Shown: one piece after another, positions 9,013 through 18,303 of the stretch
Numbering within the stretch: position 1 is the stretch's first letter
Layout: each line of letters starts with the position of its first letter
Assembly (NCBI RefSeq): GCF_013342145.1
Contig: NZ_JABUQZ010000001.1
Coordinates: forward strand, 124,001 to 188,000
Origin: Haloterrigena gelatinilytica
GTDB lineage: Archaea > Halobacteriota > Halobacteria > Halobacteriales > Natrialbaceae
Direction of reading: 5' to 3'
DNA: 64,000 bases
The notes under the pieces: model-generated
Told to the model about the DNA's origin: nothing
Database searches by the model: none
The model's input: only the letters and a program-made list of their open reading frames with translations
Program-made: the position numbers and the translations under genes

Positions 9013-10050
9013 TCAGTCGCCGACGACCGGATCGCGCTCCCAGAACTCGCTTCCCTTCTTGAGTTTGGGAACCCAGGTGTCCTTCTGCTTCGCGAGGAGC
9101 GCGACGCGGGACTCCGGCACCCCTCGAGACTCGGTGAACTCGGGCATGTACGCCTTGACCTCGTCGGCGAACGCCATGACCTCCTCGTGGTCGGGCATCG
9201 CCGAGCGATCGAGGCGACCCTGCGAGTGGCCGACGTGCATGTACGCCTTCAGTTCGACGAAGTCGGGATCGGCCTGCTGGTAGAAGCCGGCGTACCAGTC
9301 GGGGTGGTGCATGTTCTCGCCCTCGACGAGCGTCGTCCGGAGCACCGTGCGGGTCTCGTCCTTTTCGGCGAGAACGTCCATCGTCTCGAGCAGCCGTTCC
9401 CAGGCGTCCTCTTCCGTCGCGCCGACGACCTGATCGAAGGTGTGGCGCTCGGGGGCGTCGACGCTGACGTACAGTTGCGTCGGATCGCACTCCCGGAGCA
9501 CCTCGGGCCGGGTGCCGTTGGAGACGAGGAAGGTGGTGATATCGCGGTCGCGGAAGGCCTCGATGAGTTCGGGCAGATAGGGGTAGAGCGTCGGCTCGCC
9601 GTCCAGCGAGATGGCGACGTGTCGGGGTTCCATCGCCTGCTCGAAGACCTCCCGTGGCACCTCGTCGTTGCCGCCGAAGCCCGAGAGCAGCTTCTTCTGG
9701 AGCCGGATCGAGGCGTCGACGACCGCCTCGGGGTCGTCCCACTCGACGTCGTCCATCTCGTAGGTGTGGCCCTGGTGGTCGCGCCAGCAGAAGACGCAGC
9801 GCTCGTTACACCGGACGACCGGCGTCATCTGGATGCACCGGTGGGACTCGATCCCGTAGTAGATGTACTTGTAACACTTCCCCTCGCCCCGGACGGCGTT
9901 TGCCGTCCAGCCGCAGGTCTGGGCGGCGGTGTGGTTCTCGCTGTGGTAGTCCGGACTCGAGACCTGCATCGCGCCGCCGTCTGCGCCCTCCTCGCGGTCG
10001 GCGTCGGTGTCGGTCCCGCCCTCGACGCCGGTGTCGGCGGAGTCGCTCAT
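9013..10050 (-). CDS. twy1: 4-demethylwyosine synthase (radical SAM, TYW1 type)
   Basis: The 345-residue protein carries the radical-SAM motif C81-x3-C85-x2-C88 (CNERCVFC) and three further cysteines, C46, C59 and C72, spaced by 13 residues, which bind the second 4Fe-4S cluster in archaeal TYW1. The stretch HRCIQMTPVVRCNERCVFCW is characteristic. The enzyme condenses pyruvate-derived carbon onto N1-methylguanosine at position 37 of tRNA-Phe to form the tricyclic base. The first ~28 residues are acidic and low-complexity, a haloarchaeal extension. It has its own promoter region upstream (AAAAGGTG near 10080) and lies 120 bases downstream of a small membrane protein gene on the same strand. Confidence 0.93.
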   Translation of the reverse strand: MSDSADTGVEGGTDTDADREEGADGGAMQVSSPDYHSENHTAAQTCGWTANAVRGEGKCYKYIYYGIESHRCIQMTPVVRCNERCVFCWRDHQGHTYEMDDVEWDDPEAVVDASIRLQKKLLSGFGGNDEVPREVFEQAMEPRHVAISLDGEPTLYPYLPELIEAFRDRDITTFLVSNGTRPEVLRECDPTQLYVSVDAPERHTFDQVVGATEEDAWERLLETMDVLAEKDETRTVLRTTLVEGENMHHPDWYAGFYQQADPDFVELKAYMHVGHSQGRLDRSAMPDHEEVMAFADEVKAYMPEFTESRGVPESRVALLAKQKDTWVPKLKKGSEFWERDPVVGD

Positions 10051-10170
10051 GTTGCCCTCGCTTGGTCGGGCCCGACCAAAAGGTGTGTGGTGTCGCGCGT
10101 CGAACGCGGCCGATTTCGCTCGCGGGGGTAACTCGAACGGCGTCTCCGTATTGGCCGTCTCGAGCGGCGC

Positions 10171-10458
10171 CTACTTGTGAGGTAACTCGCCCGGTTCGGC
10201 CGGTTCGTCGTCCTCGAGCGTGACCTCGCGTTCGAAGCCGTACAGCACCAGGCCGGTGTTGGCGGTCATGATCGTGCCGGTCGTCGGGGCGGACGTGAAC
10301 AGGAACAGCCCCGCGCCGACCGCGACGGCGCCCCCGGAGAAGGCGGCCCACAGCAGGGGCCTCGAGACCTCGTTGGCCGTGGCGTCCCGGTAGGTCCAGG
10401 CGAAGAGCCCGATCGTCCCCACCACGCCGACGACGGCGACGAGGGTGTCGACTACCAT
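10171..10458 (-). CDS. Small membrane protein, unknown function
   Basis: This 95-residue protein starts at the ATG at 10458; a longer open frame upstream is antisense noise. Two hydrophobic segments are visible, residues 3-22 (VDTLVAVVGVVGTIGLFAWT) and about 36-57, followed by a short acidic C-terminus ending in EPGELPHK. I do not recognise a family. The Phe/Trp-rich hairpin with a charged linker (YRDATANEVSRP) looks like a conserved haloarchaeal small membrane protein. It is on the same strand as twy1, upstream of it, with a 120-base gap, so it may or may not share a transcript. Confidence 0.7.
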   Translation of the reverse strand: MVVDTLVAVVGVVGTIGLFAWTYRDATANEVSRPLLWAAFSGGAVAVGAGLFLFTSAPTTGTIMTANTGLVLYGFEREVTLEDDEPAEPGELPHK

Positions 10459-10564
10459 ACGTGAGCGTTCGTCGGCCGAAAGAAAAGCGTTCTGAGTGGG
10501 GCCTGATCGGCCGCGCTCGAGTCCGTCGTTCGGTGTACGCGTCCGCTCGAGGTGGCTCTCTGCG

Positions 10565-10697
10565 GTGGCGCGCGCTGGATCACGGCGACCGCCGAGGGAG
10601 CCGTGATCCAAAATTGTGCGAGGGATGAGTGAGCGACTGAAAAGAGCGAGCGAATCGGTTGGGGAGGGCGTGGCACTCACTGTTGCCAGCGTGAGGT
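10565..10697 (+). repeat. Copy 2 of the dispersed structured repeat
   Basis: The copy opens GTGGCGCGCGCTGG, then an 11-bp perfect inverted repeat TGGATCACGGC (10576-10586) with its complement at 10600-10610. It continues with TGCGAGGGATGAGTGAGCG and GAGCGAATCGGTTGGGGAGG, then GGCGTGGC. The end block (TTGCCAGCGTGAGG) is diverged from the other copies. It occupies the intergenic space between two minus-strand genes. Confidence 0.78.
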
Positions 10698-10745
10698 TGT
10701 GTTCTCGATTTATAATCAATTCGAGGGTCGAACCTCCACCACGAG

Positions 10746-11432
10746 TCAGTCGACCGACCCGCGAACTCGCTCGAGGACGGCCAGCGTGCCGTCGGCGTGA
10801 ACGTCCTCGAGTACCTCGTCGGCCGCGTCCCGCGCCAGCTCGTCGGCGTTGGCGACGGCGAAGCTCCGGCCGACGGCCTCGAACGTCGAGACGTCGTTGA
10901 TCGAGTCGCCCACCGCGACGGTTCGCTCGAGGTCGATATCGGCGTGCTCGGCGATCGTCTCGAGGCCGTCGCCCTTGTTCGGATCGGTGTCCTTGACGTG
11001 GTAGGCGTAGCCGGTGTCGATCACCTCGAGGCCGTAGTCCGCGGCGATCTCGCGCAGGGGTTCGACGGGCTGGTCGAGGTTCACGGCGATCTCGGTCTCG
11101 CGCCACCGGTTGACGGTGTTCTCCGGACCCCAGCCCGTCTCGTAGCCGGCGGCGCGATAGTCCTCGAGGACGGCCTGGGCGGCCGCGCGGTCGGCGGTGA
11201 AGAAGACGTCGTCGCCGGTGTAGACGACGCCGCCGTTCTCGGCGACGACGAGTTCGGGGATGCCCACGAAGTGACAGAGCGCGACGGGGTAGGGGAAGGC
11301 TTTCCCGGTGGCGATCACGACGGGCGCGTCCCACTCGCGGAGGGGATCGAAGACGCGCGGATCGATGCCCCACCCCTCCGGGCGGGTGAGCGTGCCGTCG
11401 ATGTCGAGGACGAGCGGCGGATCGGCTGTCAT
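10746..11432 (-). CDS. pgp: Phosphoglycolate phosphatase, archaeal HAD type
   Basis: I choose the ATG at 11432 (228 residues, MTADPPLVLDIDGTLTRPEG); a GTG nine bases earlier is less likely because a TATA-like CCTTTAGG lies about 25 bases upstream of the ATG. DIDGT is HAD motif I, VIATGK near residue 43 is motif II, and GDGLETI...VAVGDSINDVSTF near residue 185 holds motifs III and IV. The cap arrangement and length match the archaeal phosphoglycolate phosphatase family, which dephosphorylates 2-phosphoglycolate. It is a single gene with no clear partner. Confidence 0.85.
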   Translation of the reverse strand: MTADPPLVLDIDGTLTRPEGWGIDPRVFDPLREWDAPVVIATGKAFPYPVALCHFVGIPELVVAENGGVVYTGDDVFFTADRAAAQAVLEDYRAAGYETGWGPENTVNRWRETEIAVNLDQPVEPLREIAADYGLEVIDTGYAYHVKDTDPNKGDGLETIAEHADIDLERTVAVGDSINDVSTFEAVGRSFAVANADELARDAADEVLEDVHADGTLAVLERVRGSVD

Positions 11433-11858
11433 GGCCGTCACTCGAGGGCTGGGCGACCTAAAGGAGTCGGTTCAGTGCGCTCGAGACCGAGAGATCGGTC
11501 AGTGACGTCGTCCGGCCACCCGCTATCGTCCGAAAGCCTGCCCGAGCAGTAGATCGTAGCGCGGTTTCGGTATGTACACACTGACCGATGCGGACTCAAC
11601 GACGACATCGTGGCAGTCCGTATCCATCTACTCAACGGCTTCACGCTCCGAGCTGTGAACCCGTTCTCTGGTCAGGAGGCATATACGAAGGTTCGGAACC
11701 GTCTAAAAGACGCTTATCGAGTCGAACTCGCGGTTACGCAGTACCGTCTCAACCGGGACGCGCTTTTTCGCACATCGAACCGACTGCCGGTGACTTCGAT
11801 CCCGAATATCGTGATATATCGATGAATCGAATCCGACGGGGGTGTCCCCAGAGGCAAC
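11433..11858. other. Intergenic stretch without recognisable gene
   Basis: The 426 bases between pgp and the Dps genes contain only the pgp promoter region at the left edge. A 71-codon plus-strand frame (11610-11825) has no recognisable motif and codon use unlike the neighbours. I see no tRNA, repeat or transposase remnant. Confidence 0.5.
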
Positions 11859-12428
11859 TCACCTCGTCGCGTCGTGAAGAACGAGCGTATCGTCAGCGAG
11901 GTACCGATCGAGGACGTGAGCGTCCGCTTCGAGTGTCTCGAGATGGCGACGCAGGAGTTCGCTCGTCGCCGTATCCCCGAGTCGGTCCGCCAGTTCGATG
12001 TGTTCGCGCCACTGCACCGCGAGCGTCGCGTACCCGTCGAGGTCGCGCTCGAGCGACGAGCGGATATCGTAGTGATGAGCGTCTTCGACGTATATCGGCG
12101 CGTGTTGGCGGATCCCCATCGGCCCGCAGGCCGGGACACCGCCGAGCGCGGTGATCCGAATGGCGATGTCGTCGGTTATCTCCGTGAGCCGGTCGGCGGC
12201 ATCCTCGAGGAACCCACTGACCGGTCCCCACTCGGCCCCCTCGGCGAGCCAGTAATGCTTGCGCACCTGATTGAAGAGGATATACAGACCCGATACCTCG
12301 CTGTTCAAGGCCGTGACCAGTCGTTCGGCCGCGTCCCGTTCGAGACGGAGCGCGTTGTCGGCTACCGTCCCCCACTCCTGGCGGAGGTGAGACTGATCGG
12401 GTCGTCGGAGGTGTGGTGTACTCGTCAT
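11859..12428 (-). CDS. Dps/ferritin-like protein with degenerate ferroxidase site (paralogue 3)
   Basis: The 189-residue protein has the Dps four-helix pattern and aligns with the DpsA encoded at 13020-13568. Of the five ferroxidase ligands of Dps proteins (His, His, Asp/Glu, Asp, Glu) it keeps only two: the positions read Tyr59, Ser71, Glu75, Asp86, Ile90. KHYW replaces the usual K-H-H-W. The C-terminus LEADAHVLDRYLADDTLVLHDA resembles DpsA. It is the last gene of a three-gene operon, and its start overlaps the stop of paralogue 2 (ATGA). It may form mixed shells with the intact DpsA or bind something other than iron. The fold is well supported; the function is open. Confidence 0.85.
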   Translation of the reverse strand: MTSTPHLRRPDQSHLRQEWGTVADNALRLERDAAERLVTALNSEVSGLYILFNQVRKHYWLAEGAEWGPVSGFLEDAADRLTEITDDIAIRITALGGVPACGPMGIRQHAPIYVEDAHHYDIRSSLERDLDGYATLAVQWREHIELADRLGDTATSELLRRHLETLEADAHVLDRYLADDTLVLHDATR

Positions 12429-13006
12429 CGTTCCTTCAGCACCTCCGCTTGAACGAGCGTATCAGCTTCGAGTAATTGCTCGATGACGTGAGCGTCCGCT
12501 TCGAGGTCTTCGAGATAGTTGCGGAGCAGTTCGGCCGTGCCCGGATCGCTCCGTTCTTCCGCGAGCGCGATGTGCTCGCGCATACTGACGATCAGGGTCG
12601 CGTACCCCTCGAGATCGCCGTCCAGGGAGGCACGAAGGTCGTAGAGATCCTCGGCCTCGAGGTGGACTTCGGCCCGGTCCTGAAGCGTCGGCGGCGTGTT
12701 TGGCGGAATCCCTCCGAGTTCGACGATCCGAATTGCGAGGTCGTCGTTCATCTCGCGAACGCGCTTGTAGGCGTCCTCGAGGAAGGTAGCGACCGCCTCG
12801 TGTTCGGCACCTGCAGCGGTCCAGTAATGCTTGCGAAGCAGGTAGAACAGGTTGAACGATCCCGCGTGGTCGATGCTCAAGGCGTCGACGATCACCTCGG
12901 CATCGGCGGGGTGGATCCGGAGCGCGTTCTCCGCGATAGTGCCCCACTCTTGACGGCGCTCGCCCGTATCGGGTTCCCGAACGAGCCGGCCTTGTTTTTG
13001 TGCCAT
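12425..13006 (-). CDS. Dps/ferritin-like protein with degenerate ferroxidase site (paralogue 2)
   Basis: This 193-residue Dps-fold protein is the middle gene of three in tandem. Aligned with DpsA, its ferroxidase positions read Tyr61, Ala73, Glu77, Asp88, Ile92, so both histidines and the last Glu are lost, the same positions as in paralogue 3. The helix sequences FNLFYLLRKHYWTAAGAEHE and EADAHVIEQLLEADTL mark the family. It starts 13 bases after the end of dpsA and overlaps the next gene by four bases, so the three are probably one transcript. Paralogues 2 and 3 share KHYW and a similar N-terminus (RRQEWGT / LRQEWGT), suggesting a duplication after the loss of ligands. Confidence 0.86.
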   Translation of the reverse strand: MAQKQGRLVREPDTGERRQEWGTIAENALRIHPADAEVIVDALSIDHAGSFNLFYLLRKHYWTAAGAEHEAVATFLEDAYKRVREMNDDLAIRIVELGGIPPNTPPTLQDRAEVHLEAEDLYDLRASLDGDLEGYATLIVSMREHIALAEERSDPGTAELLRNYLEDLEADAHVIEQLLEADTLVQAEVLKER

Positions 13007-13019
13007 TCAGGTCACCCGT

Positions 13020-13568
13020 TCAGTGAGTGGCACTCTCGAGGACCAGCGTGTCGTCTTCGAGGTAGTGTTCGAAGTGGTGGCCGTCTTCCTCGAGGTGGAC
13101 GAGGATCTCGCGGAGGATCTCGCCCGTGGCGGGGTCGCCGAGGTTCTCGGCGAGTTCGATGCTGCCGCGCATCGACTCGATGATGTCGCCGTACATCTCG
13201 AGGTCGTTCTCGAACATGGTGCGGACGTCGTAGACGTCCTCGCCCTCGAACTCGACGGTCGCGCGGTCCTCGAGGTTTGACGGGCCCGAGACGGGGACGC
13301 CGCCCAGCGCCTGGGCGCGCTCGGCGATCTCGTCGGCGCCCTCTTCGACGTGCTCGTAGGCCTCTTCGAGGAACTCGTGAAGCGGGAGGAACTCGGCGCC
13401 CTCGACGACCCAGTGGTGCTTCTTGAGCTGGTGGTAGAGGACGTACGCGTTCGCCAGTTCGGAGTTTAGTGCCTCCACGATCTGCTCGGCCTTGTCTTGA
13501 TCGAGCCGGAGAGCGTTTTCATCGACGGTGCCTGCCTGTTGACGGACGGTTGTCTCTTGGGAACTCAT
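13020..13568 (-). CDS. dpsA: DNA-protecting ferritin DpsA
   Basis: The 182-residue protein closely follows haloarchaeal DpsA. The ferroxidase ligands are complete: His52 in KKHHW, His64 in PLHEF, Glu68, Asp79 and Glu83 in ADEIAER, with the spacing of known Dps proteins. Dps dodecamers oxidise ferrous iron, store it as ferric mineral, and thereby limit hydroxyl radical damage. It is the first gene of the three-gene dps operon. Upstream, between a TATA-like box and the start, lies a 13-bp palindrome (see regulatory entry), suggesting control by a metal- or redox-responsive repressor. Confidence 0.93.
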   Translation of the reverse strand: MSSQETTVRQQAGTVDENALRLDQDKAEQIVEALNSELANAYVLYHQLKKHHWVVEGAEFLPLHEFLEEAYEHVEEGADEIAERAQALGGVPVSGPSNLEDRATVEFEGEDVYDVRTMFENDLEMYGDIIESMRGSIELAENLGDPATGEILREILVHLEEDGHHFEHYLEDDTLVLESATH

Positions 13569-13598
13569 CTCATAGTGTGTAATCGCTCGGCCCTCATA

Positions 13599-13620
13599 TA
13601 CCTTTCAGGTACTAAATACT
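13599..13620 (-). promoter_or_regulatory. dps operon promoter: TATA-like box with adjoining 13-bp palindrome
   Basis: On the minus strand AGTATTTAGT (13611-13620) is a good haloarchaeal TATA element. It is followed at 13599-13611 by TACCTGAAAGGTA, a perfect palindrome with five-base arms and a three-base centre, sharing its last base with the TATA box. The position just downstream of TATA fits a repressor operator. The regulator is not known; DtxR/SirR-type metal sensors are candidates by analogy with iron control of dps in halophiles. Confidence 0.5.
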
Positions 13621-13738
13621 TTTGGGGAGCCTAAATCCGTTTTGTCGGTCCTGTAATAGCAGAACGCCTACTAAATTCCCCAGGGACGATTGGGTGTCCG
13701 CTCCCCCACGCTCTGCAAAATACATCTTAACGCTACTG

Positions 13739-14530
13739 CTAGACCAGTGCGAGCACGATGACGGTACTCCCGGCGATGCCGGCGAGAACTCCGACCGCAC
13801 GTGCCAGTTGCTCTCCCCACGTGACCGTCCGCTCGAGCGAGAGCACGACCGCGACGAGTGCCATCCAGACGAGATTCATCGAGCCCACGATCACCACGAA
13901 CGCGAACAGCGCCCAACAACATCCGACGCAGAAGCGGCTGAACTGCCAGCTCATCCGAACGGCACCGCGCACCCCCGATCGGTGATGACTCATGAGGAAT
14001 CCGAGCGGCGACCGGCAATACCGCAGACACCGGTACTTGTACGGTGAGAGCTGGTACCCCGACAAGAGGAGCAACGACCCGCCCACCAGGAGCCCGCCGT
14101 GAGCGTTCGCGAGGGTGACGATCGGCACCAGCGCGTTGACGACGAGCGGGACGATTCCCGTCAGCGTCCACACGAGCGCGTACGTTCCGACGAACGCCCC
14201 GACTCGCGCTACCTTCCCCGCGGTCGTCGTCCCCTCGAGCGTCTCGGCGTACAGCCGAAAGAGCGGGACCGACGAGGGATACATCATGGCGATCATCATC
14301 GTCCCCCACATGAGCAGATAGAGGCAGATACCGGTCAACCCGTTCGAGACCGCCATCGCCTCCGGTGCTCCCGGGTCGGACAGCCGCAGCTCCGACTGTC
14401 CGCCAGGCATCGGGAGCCACCGACCGACGACCGCCGCCCACGCGAGCAACGCGAGTACGTACGTGACGAGCGCGACGACCGGAACGCGTCGGCGGGTGAG
14501 CCGGTCTCGAAACGAGTCGTGTCCCCCCAT
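13739..14530 (-). CDS. DUF2182 domain integral membrane protein
   Basis: The protein has 263 residues from the ATG at 14530; the open frame upstream lies inside the neighbouring gene and is ignored. About seven hydrophobic segments are visible. The block LMWGTMMIAMMYPSSVPLFRLY (near residues 73-94) is the core of the DUF2182 family of predicted metal-binding membrane proteins, and CRYCRSPLGFL and FCVGCCW are further conserved Cys/His-rich pieces. It is 32 bases downstream of a DUF1326 gene, a pairing seen repeatedly in bacteria and halophilic archaea. The biochemical role is not known. Confidence 0.85.
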   Translation of the reverse strand: MGGHDSFRDRLTRRRVPVVALVTYVLALLAWAAVVGRWLPMPGGQSELRLSDPGAPEAMAVSNGLTGICLYLLMWGTMMIAMMYPSSVPLFRLYAETLEGTTTAGKVARVGAFVGTYALVWTLTGIVPLVVNALVPIVTLANAHGGLLVGGSLLLLSGYQLSPYKYRCLRYCRSPLGFLMSHHRSGVRGAVRMSWQFSRFCVGCCWALFAFVVIVGSMNLVWMALVAVVLSLERTVTWGEQLARAVGVLAGIAGSTVIVLALV

Positions 14531-14562
14531 GGTAGATCGTCCGTATCGCCGTCGTCCCGTCC

Positions 14563-15174
14563 TCAGGAGTTCGCCAGTTCGAAGTCCCCGAGGTAGGCGT
14601 TGTTCCCCGAAACGTCCCACGTGAACCGGTCGTCGTAGGAAACGGTGGCCGTGGTCGACTTGCCGGTCTGCACCTCGAGACTCTCGGTCAGTGGGTGGGG
14701 AGAGACCGTCCCGACCTCCTCGTTGAACCCGACCGCGCCGCTCGCGTCCATCTCGACGGCGTCCCCGATCTCGACGGAGAAATCCGATCCGTCCCGCGAG
14801 AAGTCGATCGGAACGGTCGCGACGTCGGCGGACCGGACGTGCGTATCGGCGACGGGTGCCCAGATACCACCGGCGCGTCCGGAATAGATGTCCTCGATGG
14901 CCTCGCGCTGGTCGTCGTCGGCCGTTTCGTCGACGAGCAACACGACGTCCCACTCCGTCTCGGGGGCGAACATGACGCCCTCATCGGTCGAAATGAGCAT
15001 GCCGACGTCCACCCCGCTCAAGTCGACGTCGCCGTAGCTTCCCTCCTCGATGTGCCACGCCAGCGAGACGGTACAGACGTCGTCGTCCGGCGGTTCCAGC
15101 CACACGCACTGACAGGCGACGTCGCAGTTGCAGGCTTCGACGTAGTCTCCCTCGATGAGCCACTCCTTTGCCAT
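14563..15174 (-). CDS. DUF1326 domain protein
   Basis: The 203-residue soluble protein starts MAKEWLIEGDYVEACNCDVA with cysteines in the pattern CNC...CQC near residues 16-23, the signature of DUF1326. It lacks membrane segments and a signal peptide. It is upstream of, and probably cotranscribed with, the DUF2182 membrane protein. The Cys-rich N-terminus suggests metal binding. No reaction has been assigned to the family to my knowledge; the constant pairing suggests they act together, perhaps in metal handling. Confidence 0.85.
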   Translation of the reverse strand: MAKEWLIEGDYVEACNCDVACQCVWLEPPDDDVCTVSLAWHIEEGSYGDVDLSGVDVGMLISTDEGVMFAPETEWDVVLLVDETADDDQREAIEDIYSGRAGGIWAPVADTHVRSADVATVPIDFSRDGSDFSVEIGDAVEMDASGAVGFNEEVGTVSPHPLTESLEVQTGKSTTATVSYDDRFTWDVSGNNAYLGDFELANS

Positions 15175-15377
15175 TGCCGAACACCGTGTTATACGGCAGC
15201 AAGTGGCACGATAAAGCTATCTAGTGAAACTAGCCCACCCGATGAAAGCGCCGAATTGCCCGTCCGATACGCGCCGCTCAGAAAACAGCATTCCGCACGG
15301 TGAGCGTCAATGGTACCGGAACCCAGACATCATCCAGAAGTGGGGAAAGGCGGACCACAGTCGAATTTCGGATTCCC

Positions 15378-16451
15378 TCAGAGTCCGAGATAGCCCGCGT
15401 TGGGGAGCAGTCCGGCCAGATACAGGAGACCGAGGACGAACATGAACGCCGCGATGGCCATCGCCGGCGGGTCGACGTGGGTCCCGGAGTGCGAGTAGAA
15501 CACGCGCTGGGACACCTCGCCGATGAGGCCGCTGATCGCGCCGAACGCGCCGGCGACGAGCAGGGCGACCGGTTCGCTCCCGATCGCGGGCATCGCGATC
15601 ACCGCGCCGACGGCGCCCAGCAGCGTGATGTGGTGGGTGACCGGAATCTTCTCGACCCCGAGGTTGAGGAAGAGCAGACTCATCGCCGAGATGGCGTAGC
15701 CGAGGAAGATGCTGCCCGTCTCGAGCCAGATAAAGCCGCCGAGGATCCCGCCGACGAGGCCGATGGCGGTGACGCCGGACCACTCGTACTGGTGTGGCAG
15801 CCAGGGCTCGGTCGCCAGCCGGTCGGTCTGGGTCCCGCCGTCAGCGGCCACGCGCTTCTCCTCGCGCTCGAACGGGGACATGTCGAGGACGCTCGAGCCG
15901 CCGACCCGGCCGACTATCGGATAGTCGAACGCGAGCCGCGCCAGGAACGCCGTCGCCACGACCGAGAGCGCGATGTTGTCCGTCGGGAAGCCGAGCCCGG
16001 CCATCACCTGGGTGATGAGCATCCCGAGCGCGCCGAAGAGCGCCCCGACCGCGAGGATGTCGGGTTTGGTCCCGAAGGCGTAGAGGATGTTCTTCCCGAA
16101 GTGGTAGTCCCAGTCGTCGGGCTCCATCTCGGGGTACTTCTGCCCGGCGTAGGCCGTCGCGGCGACGCCGCCGGCGAAGGCGATGTGCGGCCCGGTGACC
16201 GCGCCGAAGCCGATTACGTCGGTGATGCCCGTCGCGATGTCGCCGGCGCCGATCGCCTCGGCGGCGCCGATTTCGCCCTCGAGGACGGCGAGCCCTTCGC
16301 CGAGGAAGACGACGAAGCCGGTGAAGACGAAAGAGGGAAGCGCGCCGAGGGCCGCGCCGAACGCCCCGCCGGCGAGCGCGGCGATGAGCAGGACGGCGAA
16401 CGCTTCGGTCTCCATGCCGATGATCGGAAGTTGGAGTACGGTTCCGAGCAT
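15378..16451 (-). CDS. Membrane protein cotranscribed with glpK (candidate glycerol transporter)
   Basis: The 357-residue protein has about nine hydrophobic segments, with Gly/Ala-rich helices such as LLIAALAGGAFGAALGALPS near residues 22-41 and conserved loops (GPHIAFAGG, SHSGTHVDPPA). It begins three bases after the glpK stop, so it shares that transcript. A membrane protein gene also follows glpK in Haloferax-type glycerol loci, where it has been proposed to help glycerol uptake; it is not homologous by eye to the aquaporin-like GlpF (no NPA motifs). The transport role is inferred from context only. Confidence 0.72.
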   Translation of the reverse strand: MLGTVLQLPIIGMETEAFAVLLIAALAGGAFGAALGALPSFVFTGFVVFLGEGLAVLEGEIGAAEAIGAGDIATGITDVIGFGAVTGPHIAFAGGVAATAYAGQKYPEMEPDDWDYHFGKNILYAFGTKPDILAVGALFGALGMLITQVMAGLGFPTDNIALSVVATAFLARLAFDYPIVGRVGGSSVLDMSPFEREEKRVAADGGTQTDRLATEPWLPHQYEWSGVTAIGLVGGILGGFIWLETGSIFLGYAISAMSLLFLNLGVEKIPVTHHITLLGAVGAVIAMPAIGSEPVALLVAGAFGAISGLIGEVSQRVFYSHSGTHVDPPAMAIAAFMFVLGLLYLAGLLPNAGYLGL

Positions 16452-16454
16452 GGT

Positions 16455-17996
<1,542 letters not shown>

Positions 17997-18051
17997 TGGT
18001 GATCTCCCTCGTTGCTCCGCGCGACGTCTTTACCGACGATCGCACGATACT

Positions 18052-18275
18052 GGTAAACAATACCTACTATCATTATAAAATTTGTTGAACTCCTAATTTG
18101 TATGTCGTATATTATCTGACAGTATTGTCCTGATTACCCGTGGTAAGCGGCTATTTCGACCATTTTCAGGGATCTCGGCCGTTTCGGGCGGTCAGTCGGT
18201 GTCGTATCGTTCGAGCGGCGATCTCGAGGCGATCGACTCGTTACGGACGTTCCGGAACCGTCGATAAAATAAAGG
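18052..18275. promoter_or_regulatory. Divergent glpK/glpA promoter region with GGTA/TACC inverted repeats
   Basis: For glpK a TATA-like TTTTATAATG (minus strand, near 18072-18081) lies about 80 bases before the GTG, so its mRNA probably has a leader. For glpA, ATAAAATAAA at 18264-18273 lies about 30 bases before the ATG, followed by a GA-rich stretch. Two inverted repeats are visible: GGTA-n5-TACC at 18052-18064, just downstream of the glpK TATA box, and the perfect palindrome TTACCCGTGGTAA at 18134-18146. They are candidate operators for a glycerol or sugar regulator. I infer this from symmetry and position only. Confidence 0.45.
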
Positions 18276-18303
18276 TCCGGGAGAGAGAGGGTTGAACGAA
18301 GGC

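Noticed and set aside
11610-11825. A 71-codon plus-strand frame before the Dps genes
   Set aside because: No motif, atypical codon use and no convincing promoter; kept as plain intergenic sequence.
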